Shown: in pieces, positions 7,754-14,657 of the stretch | Layout of the letters: every line of letters starts with the position of its first letter | Position numbering within the stretch: position 1 is the stretch's first letter | From: Alphaproteobacteria bacterium | Lineage (GTDB): Bacteria > Pseudomonadota > Alphaproteobacteria > Rs-D84 | NCBI GenBank assembly: GCA_017964865.1 | Contig: JAGCRE010000132.1 | Coordinates: 1-14,657 of the forward strand | Length of the DNA stretch: 14,657 nt | Direction of reading: 5' to 3' | Program-made: the position numbers and the translations under genes | Notes under the pieces: generated by a model | Seen by the model: only the letters and a program-made list of their open reading frames with translations | Told to the model about the DNA's origin: nothing | The model's database searches: none

Positions 7754-9051
7754 TGAAAAACATACGTAAATTTTTAATAAAAATTATTGCTGCAATCGTG
7801 ATTGTGATTGGGGTGAATACTGCCTTTGCCGAAACAACACATGCAGACAATTCCAACGACGTAATAACATTTACAACCGAAGAAAACCGTAACAATTTTG
7901 TTAATAATTTAAGTCACGATTTAACCGAATTCCCCGCAGAATATGAAAAACAAATTGTTCGCGACTATGTCCCGATTGAGGCACGTGTTGGCATTGCGAT
8001 GATGAACGGACTAAACAATATTGCCAAGATTCTGGATACATCGCTTGTTCGGTTTATGATTATATTTATGATTGTCATGTATGCGTTTTGGATAATGCTG
8101 GAAGCATACAATATGATGACAACCGACAGTAATGTAAAAAAACTGACCGAGACAATTGTTAAAAAGTCGGTGATTCTTATTATTTGGATTGCGGTTCTGG
8201 GAATTGGTCCAGCAAAGTTATTTATGTTTGTAATGGGGCCAATTATATCGGTTGGAACGTATATCGCTGATTTTATATTAAACGCAATTACAATGACCGC
8301 TGGGATTACAATTCCCGATACATGTGGTGCAATTCATGAATACGCTACAACAACTGTGCCAACTGATATGATAGTCGATGCAAATACCGCTGCAGATATG
8401 TTGTGTGTGCCAACACGGTTATCTGGGTTCTTTGCCACCGCGATTGTATTGGGCTGGAAATGGATGGTTGCCGGCATCGGGCACAGTATTTTCACATTTG
8501 TAATCGGTGCAGTAATGGTGTTTTTATTTGCGTGGAACGCGTGGAAGTTCACATTAATGGCAATGTCGGTTATTATGAATCTGTTCTTGGCGGTATTGTT
8601 ATTACCGTTCACCGCATTTGCCGAAACAATTCCCCAGACAACATACAAAGGCATTGCTGGAAATATATTCAATTCCTTTATCAAACTGTTTAACGGCGGT
8701 CCGGTAAAACTGGATGCACAAATAAATAAATTTATCAATGCCGCAATTTACTTTGTATCACTGTCGATTGTAATTGCAATTTGTGCGGCATTACTGTCGG
8801 GGGTTATTGATGTAAATACGGCAACACAAATTCCATCATTAAAAGACAACGGATTTATAACATTGTTGTTAACGGGGGCATTGGTTGGATACCTGGCCAA
8901 CGGGGCCGACAAAATTGCAAAAGATATTGGTGGTTCAATCCCCGATGGTGAAACAGGTAAACAATTTACCGAAGACATCAAAGCCATCATTAAAAACACA
9001 AGGGATACAGCCAAGCAATTGGCTAGGGCATATGCTGACAGCAAGAAATAA
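7753..9051 (+). CDS. VirB6/TrbL-like polytopic membrane protein, paralog E
   Basis: A 432-residue membrane protein and the last gene of the operon; its ATG shares one base with the TAA of paralog D (TAATG). A signal peptide is present (residues 1-26, ending in AFA), then a polar region to about 95. Membrane segments lie near 100-118, 138-160, 225-260, 270-290, 328-350 and 368-385. It has no CxxC motif, but the loop has Cys191 and Cys218; MLCVPTRLSGFFATAIVLGWK (starting at 216) aligns with the Cys-loop and Gly motif of A and D. The proline motif after the second segment reads VMGPIISVGTYIAD. The central AVLLLPFTAFA fits VirB6/TrbL. The tail is basic and ends in Ser-Lys-Lys. The gene ends only 3 bases from the converging uvrD stop, with no terminator hairpin visible. 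Confidence 0.75.
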   Translation: MKNIRKFLIKIIAAIVIVIGVNTAFAETTHADNSNDVITFTTEENRNNFVNNLSHDLTEFPAEYEKQIVRDYVPIEARVGIAMMNGLNNIAKILDTSLVRFMIIFMIVMYAFWIMLEAYNMMTTDSNVKKLTETIVKKSVILIIWIAVLGIGPAKLFMFVMGPIISVGTYIADFILNAITMTAGITIPDTCGAIHEYATTTVPTDMIVDANTAADMLCVPTRLSGFFATAIVLGWKWMVAGIGHSIFTFVIGAVMVFLFAWNAWKFTLMAMSVIMNLFLAVLLLPFTAFAETIPQTTYKGIAGNIFNSFIKLFNGGPVKLDAQINKFINAAIYFVSLSIVIAICAALLSGVIDVNTATQIPSLKDNGFITLLLTGALVGYLANGADKIAKDIGGSIPDGETGKQFTEDIKAIIKNTRDTAKQLARAYADSKK

Positions 9052-9054
9052 AAA

Positions 9055-11121
9055 TTACAAAACAGTAACGTATGATTTCATAACGTTTTTAATTCCGTGA
9101 TTACCAAACGCAACTGTTAACACTTCGCCATTTTCAGCAATAACCGTCCCACGCCCCAGTTCATCATGCGACACTAATTTACCGACCATTGTTTGAATAT
9201 CTGTATGTTTTTGTGGTTGTTTTGGTGTATGATACGCTTGCGAATATCCACGTGGTGTTCCGCCCTGGAAATCAAGAAACCGATTATCCATTTCGGTAAT
9301 AAACCGCGATGGGGAATTATATTGTCGCGAACCAAACATCACACGTGTCATTGTGTTTGAAATTACCGCACGTCGACGGGCCCGCGTAATTGCAACATAG
9401 GCCAATCTGCGTTCTTCTTCGATACCACCTTCATCAACCGACTTTTCATTTGGGAAAATGTTTTCTTCCCATGCCGGCAGAAACACATTATCAAATTCCA
9501 GTCCTTTGGCGGCATGAATTGTCATAATGCTTACCACATTTTTGTCATTATTAATTTTATCTGCTTCGTCATCATCGGTTGTCATTAATGCCGCCTGTTC
9601 CAGGAATTCCGACAATGTATCGTATTTAGAAATAACCGACATAATAAGTTCGCGAATATTTTCTAATCTGTCTGTGCTGTCTGTATCTTTGGAATCACGC
9701 CACATTTGTAAATAGCCCGAACGTTCCAACAATGTCTGTGCCGCGTCACGTGGTGTCATTTCCATCCAATTAAAATTAAACGCATTTAAAAATTCATCGG
9801 CTGCGGCACGCTGTTTTGCCGACAATGTTACTGTTCGTAACCCAGCCATTAAATTTGGTCCTGTGTTACGTAATTTATCGATTGCCGATGGTCCAAAACC
9901 ACGTCTTGGTTTTCCAATTATACGCATAAAAGAAATATCATCGAACGGATAGACCAACAAACGCAGATAAGCAATCGCATCGCGGATTTCCATTCGATCA
10001 TAGAACTTTGTCGCACCAATCAAACGATATGGAATTCCACGTCTTGTAAATTCTTCTTCGAATGGCCGCGAAAGGTTTCCCGCACGAATAAGTATCGCAC
10101 AATTTGAAAAATCATTTCTGTCGCGTGAAATTGCATCGGAAATAACACGAACTTCGTCCAAATCAGACGGCAAAGTTAAAACATATACTGGTTCACCCGA
10201 CACATCTGCTTTTACACTGCGTAAATCTTTGCCCAACCGACCGTTGTTATGACGTATTAACGAATTTGCTGCCTCCAGTATATTCTGGGTGCTGCGATAG
10301 TTTGTTTCCAGACGAATAATTGTTGTCCCCGGAAAAGTTTTTTCAAAATTTAAAATGTTCTTAATTTCTGCACCACGCCAAGAATAAATCGATTGATCAT
10401 CATCACCAACACAGCAAATGTTTGGATTTTCCACACCACGCGTCAACATTTCTAATAATTGCATTTGGGCGGCATTGGTATCCTGGAATTCGTCAACCAA
10501 GATATATTTAAATTGACGTTGATAACGTGCCAAAATTTCGGGGTTAGAATTAAACAAACGCAAAACATATAATATGATATCACCAAAATCAATTGCCCCC
10601 ATACGGGTCAATTCTGTGTTATATGCAGTATAGTATTTATCGGTATTATCAAACGCAGATAACCCTTTGTCTTTGATGGATGAAAATTGTTCAACAAAAT
10701 CACCGGGGGTTCTGGTTGTGATTCCCATATCGTTCAACACGTTTTTTACCACCGCTTTTTGGTCATCTTCGCCAAAAATAATAAAATCTTTACGCAACCC
10801 AGCGGACACATAATTTGCACGCAATATACGCAGACAAATCGAATGAAACGTCCCACACCATAAATCACGTGCATCCCAACCGGCCCCAGATTCAGCCAAT
10901 GACGCAATTCGCGTTTTCATTTCATTTGCAGCCTTATTGGTAAAGGTTAATGCCAAAACCTGCCATGGTAACGCAAGTTCATGATTTAATATATATGCCA
11001 CACGGGTTGTTAATACGCGTGTTTTCCCCGTTCCAGCCCCCGAAAGCACCAAAAGTGGTCCGTCGGTCGTTTCAACCGCGGCACGTTGTTCCGCATTAAG
11101 ATTTGCTAGCATTGAATCCAT
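9055..11121 (-). CDS. uvrD: UvrD/PcrA-type superfamily 1A DNA helicase
   Basis: A 688-residue 3'-5' DNA helicase of nucleotide excision and mismatch repair. Motifs appear in order: Q-motif LNAEQRAAV (about 8-16), Walker A GAGTGKTR (28-35), Ia TFTNKAANEMKTRI (59-72), II VDEFQDTN (209-216), III GDDDQSIYSWRGA (239-251), IV RLETNYRST (270-278), V MTIHAAKGLEFDNVFLPAWE and VI EERRLAYVAITRARR. The C-terminal segment GKLVSHDELGRGTVIAENGE is the Tudor-like domain of UvrD/PcrA. The length is near the usual 700. I chose the ATG at 11121 over the upstream in-frame GTG at 11139, because the codons between them overlap the likely -10 box. The predicted mRNA is leaderless or nearly so. The gene diverges from dnaQ. 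Confidence 0.96.
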   Translation of the reverse strand: MDSMLANLNAEQRAAVETTDGPLLVLSGAGTGKTRVLTTRVAYILNHELALPWQVLALTFTNKAANEMKTRIASLAESGAGWDARDLWCGTFHSICLRILRANYVSAGLRKDFIIFGEDDQKAVVKNVLNDMGITTRTPGDFVEQFSSIKDKGLSAFDNTDKYYTAYNTELTRMGAIDFGDIILYVLRLFNSNPEILARYQRQFKYILVDEFQDTNAAQMQLLEMLTRGVENPNICCVGDDDQSIYSWRGAEIKNILNFEKTFPGTTIIRLETNYRSTQNILEAANSLIRHNNGRLGKDLRSVKADVSGEPVYVLTLPSDLDEVRVISDAISRDRNDFSNCAILIRAGNLSRPFEEEFTRRGIPYRLIGATKFYDRMEIRDAIAYLRLLVYPFDDISFMRIIGKPRRGFGPSAIDKLRNTGPNLMAGLRTVTLSAKQRAAADEFLNAFNFNWMEMTPRDAAQTLLERSGYLQMWRDSKDTDSTDRLENIRELIMSVISKYDTLSEFLEQAALMTTDDDEADKINNDKNVVSIMTIHAAKGLEFDNVFLPAWEENIFPNEKSVDEGGIEEERRLAYVAITRARRRAVISNTMTRVMFGSRQYNSPSRFITEMDNRFLDFQGGTPRGYSQAYHTPKQPQKHTDIQTMVGKLVSHDELGRGTVIAENGEVLTVAFGNHGIKNVMKSYVTVL

Positions 11122-11130
11122 TGTTTCTTT

Positions 11131-11160
11131 ATAATACACTAAAATTTAGTAATAAAACAA
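11131..11160 (-). promoter_or_regulatory. Promoter of uvrD
   Basis: On the minus strand, -35 TTGTTT (11155-11160), an 18-base spacer and -10 TATTAT (11131-11136). The ATG at 11121 is 9 bases after the -10, so the leader would be only 0-3 bases. Alternatively TATAAA, shifted three bases downstream, could serve as the -10, giving the same conclusion. Confidence 0.55.
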
Positions 11161-11180
11161 TCTATTTTACGGGGCTGGTT

Positions 11181-11858
11181 ATGAAACGGGTTATTTGTTT
11201 TGATATTGAAACCACTGGGCTGGAATATATGCGGGGCGATCGGTGTATTGAAATCGGGGCGGTTGAAATCGCAGACGGTGTTATTACCGAAAATACTTTC
11301 CACGAATATATCAATCCCGATGGCAAGATTATTCCACCAGATTCATATATGGTTCACAAAATATCAAACGCTTTTCTGGAAGACAAACCGAAAATGTCCG
11401 TTATTGCCCCAAAATTCCTGGAATTTATTGGCGATTCGCCAATTGTCGCACACAATGGGGCAGACTTTGACTTTCCGTTTATGAATCACGAACTGGCGAT
11501 GTTAAATCTGCCCCAGATTCCACGAAACCAACAACTGGATTCTATTGTGATTGCCCGTAATCGTGTTTTTGGGCCTAAAAGTTACTCGCTGGATGCGTTG
11601 GCAAAATGGTTTGGTATCTCATTAACCGCACGTGCCGATGCCCATGGTGCGTTGATTGACGCAGAAATTTTGGCTAAAGTATTTTTAGAATTGGAAAATA
11701 CCGAACCGGCCCCTGATGTGCGTGATATTATTGAAAAGCAACATGCTGCATTTTTGAAGACACCAAAAACAGACGGAAAATTTCCACATCGCACATTTGC
11801 CGCCCACGATGATGAATTGGAAAAGCATAACGCATTTATGACAAAAATAGCGGGATAA
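11181..11858 (+). CDS. dnaQ: DNA polymerase III epsilon subunit, 3'-5' proofreading exonuclease
   Basis: A 225-residue DEDDh exonuclease, the proofreading subunit of the replicative polymerase. Exo I is FDIETTG with Asp8 and Glu10. Exo II is HNGADFDFPFMN, with the metal ligand most likely Asp97; there is one residue more than in the E. coli HNAAFD version. Exo III is RADAHGALIDAEILA, with catalytic His155 and Asp160. The C-terminal part (FPHRTFAAHDDELEKHNAFM) is the polymerase-binding tail seen in alphaproteobacterial DnaQ. The ATG at 11181 gives the canonical N-terminus MKRVICFDIETTG and has a GGGG site 6-10 bases upstream; the frame stays open further upstream, but that part would run through the divergent uvrD promoter. 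It converges with the cysteine-rich secreted protein gene 22 bases away. Confidence 0.95.
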   Translation: MKRVICFDIETTGLEYMRGDRCIEIGAVEIADGVITENTFHEYINPDGKIIPPDSYMVHKISNAFLEDKPKMSVIAPKFLEFIGDSPIVAHNGADFDFPFMNHELAMLNLPQIPRNQQLDSIVIARNRVFGPKSYSLDALAKWFGISLTARADAHGALIDAEILAKVFLELENTEPAPDVRDIIEKQHAAFLKTPKTDGKFPHRTFAAHDDELEKHNAFMTKIAG

Positions 11859-11880
11859 TTTCTGATTCTCTAATATGTCA

Positions 11881-14028
11881 TTAATTGGCGTTTTGTGTGC
11901 ACGTGAACCCGTCCCCGGACCAACCGCTGTCACACGAACATGTTCCATATGCATTACGTGTTGCATTTGTGCCACATGCACGCAAACATCTTCCTTCCCA
12001 GACGACATAACCACCATTGCAACGGCATGCAGAATTCACATAACCCGATGTCCCAGAATCACTATTTGCACCCGGGGATTCATTGTCACTTACATTGTGT
12101 GGTCCACCACGATATGTACTGTTTTCTGGGCATATCAACGATTGATAGAACATTTCTGAAATCTTTGCAAGCAACCAATCTTGTCTTATCGTGTCGCCAT
12201 CTTTGAAATTATCCAAAGAATTCGCAAACACACCATATGCACATGTTAACGCAACATTATGGCACGCACCGTTCATAACGTTCATAATACTGGTAGTGCT
12301 GGCCGATTGCGACCAAGAATTAACCTGGGTAACTTGTTGATTATAGCACGCGGCAACATCAACCATACAACCCGCTGCATAATCTGAAATAATTTTGTAT
12401 TGTGACGCCTTGATATTTACCATTGCACGTTGGATATAGTTCACAATGACGTCGTTATACGGTTTATATGTTCCTTCGTTATATGTGTATGCCTGGCATT
12501 TATCCAGAACCGCACGACATAAACCTTCGTCGGTAACTTTCTGTTTTGTTCCGATTTTCTGTAACAGATATTTAACAGTGCATGTTCCGTTCCCAGACGT
12601 TTCGCATTGTTCTTTTGTAATCTTTGTTTGATATGCCTTGGACAAGAAATCACTATCTATGCGGGTTGTGTCATAATCTTTCATAAATGCGATTATTTCT
12701 GTTATATTTTGTCCCAACACAACTTCGCCATTTTCGTCGATATACACCTTTGTTGGGTCAACACATTTCGCATAGTCATCGCCACAAACCATATCGTCCA
12801 GCATACACGTTTCCAACGCACCAATGCATTCTTTGATGTCATACTGATTTTTATTTTGTAACACTGCCAGACGTGCTTTTTGCAACATACGTTCCGCACT
12901 GCGGACATTTGCGACCAGCGTATCGTTTAATTTCTTTAACCCGTTTTCATATGCAACACAATCTTTATCAATCGCCAGGTCATAGTTTCCAGTAACCTGT
13001 TGTGTTGTAGCACCCGCCTTTTTGCATTGTGTTAACACCGCGTTACAACGGTTTTTGGCCGCATTGTATAATTCACCGCCACGCAGGTTAGAAAAACTGC
13101 TGGTATTTGTGTTCAAGAAATCCAAACTGAACAAATTGTCGGTCGAAGAAAAATCCAAATCCATATCCAAACCGAAACTGTCGTTCGCATATGTTGCAGT
13201 ATAAGATTTTGGATCTTTTATCATATCTTCAATCTGTTCAAGCATATTGCGATTTTCCGTATTATCACGTGTGCCAGATAACGCTTCTTCGGCCTCGGTC
13301 GCGGTCATAATTGCACGAATTTCATCCGCAGACAATCCAATATAGCGGATATTCTGGGCAACCTCATTTAACTTATCATTTGCAGCGGTTACCGCCTCTT
13401 CAACCTTTCTGTATCGGGCAAGATTCACACTGCAACTGCACCGTTTTTGATTTGCATCTACAACCGAACAGAATTGATCCATACATTCGTTATACTGGTC
13501 CTGGCACGATTTGTTTAATTCGGCCGTCTGTTCCAATCGCTCTTTGGCCTGGGTCAACGTTTCTTTATTTGCAACACGACCGGTAACTTTACGAATATCA
13601 ACATCAATGTTGGAACCGGTTTGCTGGTCTGTTCCGGCAATTATTGCACGACCACCATATTCTGCGACACTGGGCCGCAGGGTTAATCCCGCACGACGAA
13701 CCGCAGAATTACTGTTTATATCGCCCGACTTTTGTAATGTTAATTCGTTTCCACTGCGTGTTGTAACCGCACTGCGTGTCGTGGTATCTGGGGCCACCGT
13801 TGTATCGGATATTTTAGCAACATTTGGCACCGCACGTTGTGTTGATGTTGTCGCCACACGTCCCGCGGTGCGTGTTTTTGAAGATGTATCAGATTCCGTT
13901 GTATCTGGGGTTGATGCCGATGTTGTTGCCACCGATGGTATTACACGCGATGGAACCGGCCCGTCCGCAGCAAACACCGGACAGACAACAAGCACCATTA
14001 ACCAAAATAACGGTTTGAATTTGTTCAT
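11881..14028 (-). CDS. Large secreted cysteine-rich protein with C-x6-C pairs and EGF-like C-terminus
   Basis: A 715-residue exported protein that I cannot place in a named family. The signal peptide is clear (MNKFKPLFWL plus hydrophobic core, cleavage near VFA at 18-20). Residues about 34-95 are Thr/Ser/Val-rich and low in complexity. The body (about 155-635) is mostly helical and polar, with charged stretches that may form coiled coil. It has 28 cysteines after the signal peptide. Eight spacings are exactly C-x6-C: 175/182, 328/335, 401/408, 408/415, 415/422, 504/511, 554/561 and 589/596. The tail from 668 to 710 holds seven cysteines ending in CSCDSGWSGDGFTC, which is EGF-like. No transmembrane anchor is visible, so a periplasmic, surface or released protein is likely, stabilised by disulfides. 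Its -10 box lies 11 bases before the ATG. Confidence 0.85.
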   Translation of the reverse strand: MNKFKPLFWLMVLVVCPVFAADGPVPSRVIPSVATTSASTPDTTESDTSSKTRTAGRVATTSTQRAVPNVAKISDTTVAPDTTTRSAVTTRSGNELTLQKSGDINSNSAVRRAGLTLRPSVAEYGGRAIIAGTDQQTGSNIDVDIRKVTGRVANKETLTQAKERLEQTAELNKSCQDQYNECMDQFCSVVDANQKRCSCSVNLARYRKVEEAVTAANDKLNEVAQNIRYIGLSADEIRAIMTATEAEEALSGTRDNTENRNMLEQIEDMIKDPKSYTATYANDSFGLDMDLDFSSTDNLFSLDFLNTNTSSFSNLRGGELYNAAKNRCNAVLTQCKKAGATTQQVTGNYDLAIDKDCVAYENGLKKLNDTLVANVRSAERMLQKARLAVLQNKNQYDIKECIGALETCMLDDMVCGDDYAKCVDPTKVYIDENGEVVLGQNITEIIAFMKDYDTTRIDSDFLSKAYQTKITKEQCETSGNGTCTVKYLLQKIGTKQKVTDEGLCRAVLDKCQAYTYNEGTYKPYNDVIVNYIQRAMVNIKASQYKIISDYAAGCMVDVAACYNQQVTQVNSWSQSASTTSIMNVMNGACHNVALTCAYGVFANSLDNFKDGDTIRQDWLLAKISEMFYQSLICPENSTYRGGPHNVSDNESPGANSDSGTSGYVNSACRCNGGYVVWEGRCLRACGTNATRNAYGTCSCDSGWSGDGFTCTQNAN

Positions 14029-14039
14029 TACTGAATATA

Positions 14040-14049
14040 ATTATATCAC
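14040..14049 (-). promoter_or_regulatory. Extended -10 promoter of the cysteine-rich secreted protein
   Basis: GTGATATAAT on the minus strand, with TATAAT at 14040-14045 and the same ten bases as the promoter of the paralog B operon. The start codon is 11 bases after the hexamer, leaving a leader of roughly 4 bases. The -35 position is a run of T. Confidence 0.6.
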
Positions 14050-14170
14050 AAACCACCATCTTAAAAAAGCAAATCATTAAAAATCGCATACTGTTTTTAC
14101 AAAATATGCTGGACTGGGGCATAATTTTCGGCAACAATAAATATGATAAAAATCCTTTTGGGGGTATGCG

Positions 14171-14657
14171 GTGAAAAGTCTTGTTATAATTGGTGTTCCA
14201 CGTTCTGGCAAAACAACACTGGCCAAAAGTGTTTTGGGTCTGTTTTCGGCCGATAAAAAGCCAGTTGCTTTTTTGTCGGCAGATTCAATTATTGGCGGAT
14301 TAACCGATATTCAAAAACAGAACGTTTTTTGGGGCATCTTTGTTCGTCCAATGCGACACATCATACCGAAACTGAACAGCAAAACCAAAACCACCAGAAT
14401 AAAATCTATGTTGGCATTTGTATCACGATTTATTCGTGAAACAGGCAATGTTGTTCCTGTGGTGTATGAGGGGGCATATATCGACCCAGAATTCGCCCAT
14501 AAAACATTTGATTCAAAGAAATGTATGATTGTTGTAATTGGCTATCCAAATTGCAGTGTTGCCGATAAAGTCGCCGACATACGTAAATTTGATAAAAAAA
14601 CACCATATTCACAACGTTCGGCTCAAGACTTGGAAAGACTTGTTGCACAAAACATCG
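14171..14657 (+). CDS. P-loop ATP-binding protein, probable small kinase (N-terminal part, cut by window edge)
   Basis: At least 162 residues; the frame is still open at the right edge. The N-terminus KSLVIIGVPRSGKTTLAKSVL holds a classic Walker A (GVPRSGKT, residues 8-15) straight after a beta strand, as in nucleotide and small-molecule kinases. A second strand and motif, VVPVVYEGAYID (about 93-104), and IVVIGYPNCSVADK further on, fit the core of such kinases. The substrate is unknown. I chose the GTG at 14171 because GGGGG sits 6 bases upstream; the ATG at 14166 is in another frame and reads only two codons before a stop. A possible -10 TATGAT lies near 14142. It diverges from the secreted-protein gene. 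Confidence 0.8.
   Translation, partial: MKSLVIIGVPRSGKTTLAKSVLGLFSADKKPVAFLSADSIIGGLTDIQKQNVFWGIFVRPMRHIIPKLNSKTKTTRIKSMLAFVSRFIRETGNVVPVVYEGAYIDPEFAHKTFDSKKCMIVVIGYPNCSVADKVADIRKFDKKTPYSQRSAQDLERLVAQNI

Noticed and set aside
11138..11150. 13-base palindrome ACTAAA-A-TTTAGT between uvrD and dnaQ
   Set aside because: It could be an operator, for example a LexA-like site, but it matches no operator I know, is short and A+T-rich, and occurs once; chance is likely.
11103..11180. Upstream extension of dnaQ by 26 residues
   Set aside because: The extension runs through the divergent uvrD promoter and start, and the canonical DnaQ N-terminus begins at the ATG at 11181.
13511..14080. Plus-strand open frame of 189 codons opposite the secreted protein's N-terminus
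   Set aside because: It overlaps a gene with a clear signal peptide and cysteine pattern, and its own product resembles nothing; the Thr-rich repeat on the other strand keeps it open.
14166..14173. ATG at 14166 as start of a gene before the P-loop protein
   Set aside because: It reads only two codons before a TGA; the GTG at 14171 with better ribosome-site spacing opens the real frame.
1..14657. tRNA, rRNA, CRISPR array, insertion sequence, attachment site or replication origin
   Set aside because: I saw no cloverleaf-like sequence, regular direct repeats, transposase frame with terminal repeats, or DnaA-box cluster anywhere in the window.

Overview
The window looks like chromosomal DNA of an A+T-rich bacterium, most likely a host-associated or genome-reduced alphaproteobacterium. 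Three things support this: a cysteine-free (C-minus) ribosomal protein bL31, a DEDDh DnaQ exonuclease of alphaproteobacterial style, and a cluster of multiple VirB6/TrbL-like membrane proteins, an expansion best known from the Rickettsiales rvh type IV secretion system. The lineage is an inference; there is no rRNA or marker gene to settle it. TGA and TAA are both used as stops, so the standard bacterial code applies. Gene packing is tight and no stretch above 300 bases lacks a gene.

Left block (1-2422, all minus strand). In transcription order: a 169-residue protein of unknown function; rpmE (bL31) with a good promoter; a SuhB/inositol-monophosphatase-like protein whose metal-binding aspartates are replaced; then, after a probable intrinsic terminator, an M16 zinc peptidase that runs off the left edge.

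Central block (2491-9051). Five polytopic membrane proteins are consecutive and appear to be diverged paralogs of the VirB6/TrbL type IV secretion inner-membrane channel family. They are called paralogs A-E here. A is on the minus strand. B, C, D and E form a plus-strand operon with ATGA, ATGA and TAATG stop/start overlaps. A and B diverge from a 72-base region in which the two extended -10 boxes face each other. No VirB4, VirB8-VirB11 or VirD4 gene is in the window, so the rest of any secretion machine must be encoded elsewhere.

Right block (9055-14657). uvrD (minus) and dnaQ (plus) diverge from a short promoter region. Next, converging on dnaQ, is a 715-residue secreted protein with about 28 cysteines, many in C-x6-C pairs, and an EGF-like C-terminus. 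Last is the start of a P-loop ATP-binding protein (plus, cut by the right edge).

The main items for follow-up are the five-paralog cluster, the apparently dead SuhB-like protein beside rpmE, the C-x6-C cysteine pattern of the secreted protein, and four minus-strand genes whose -10 boxes lie only 6-11 bases from the start codon, which predicts leaderless or nearly leaderless mRNAs.
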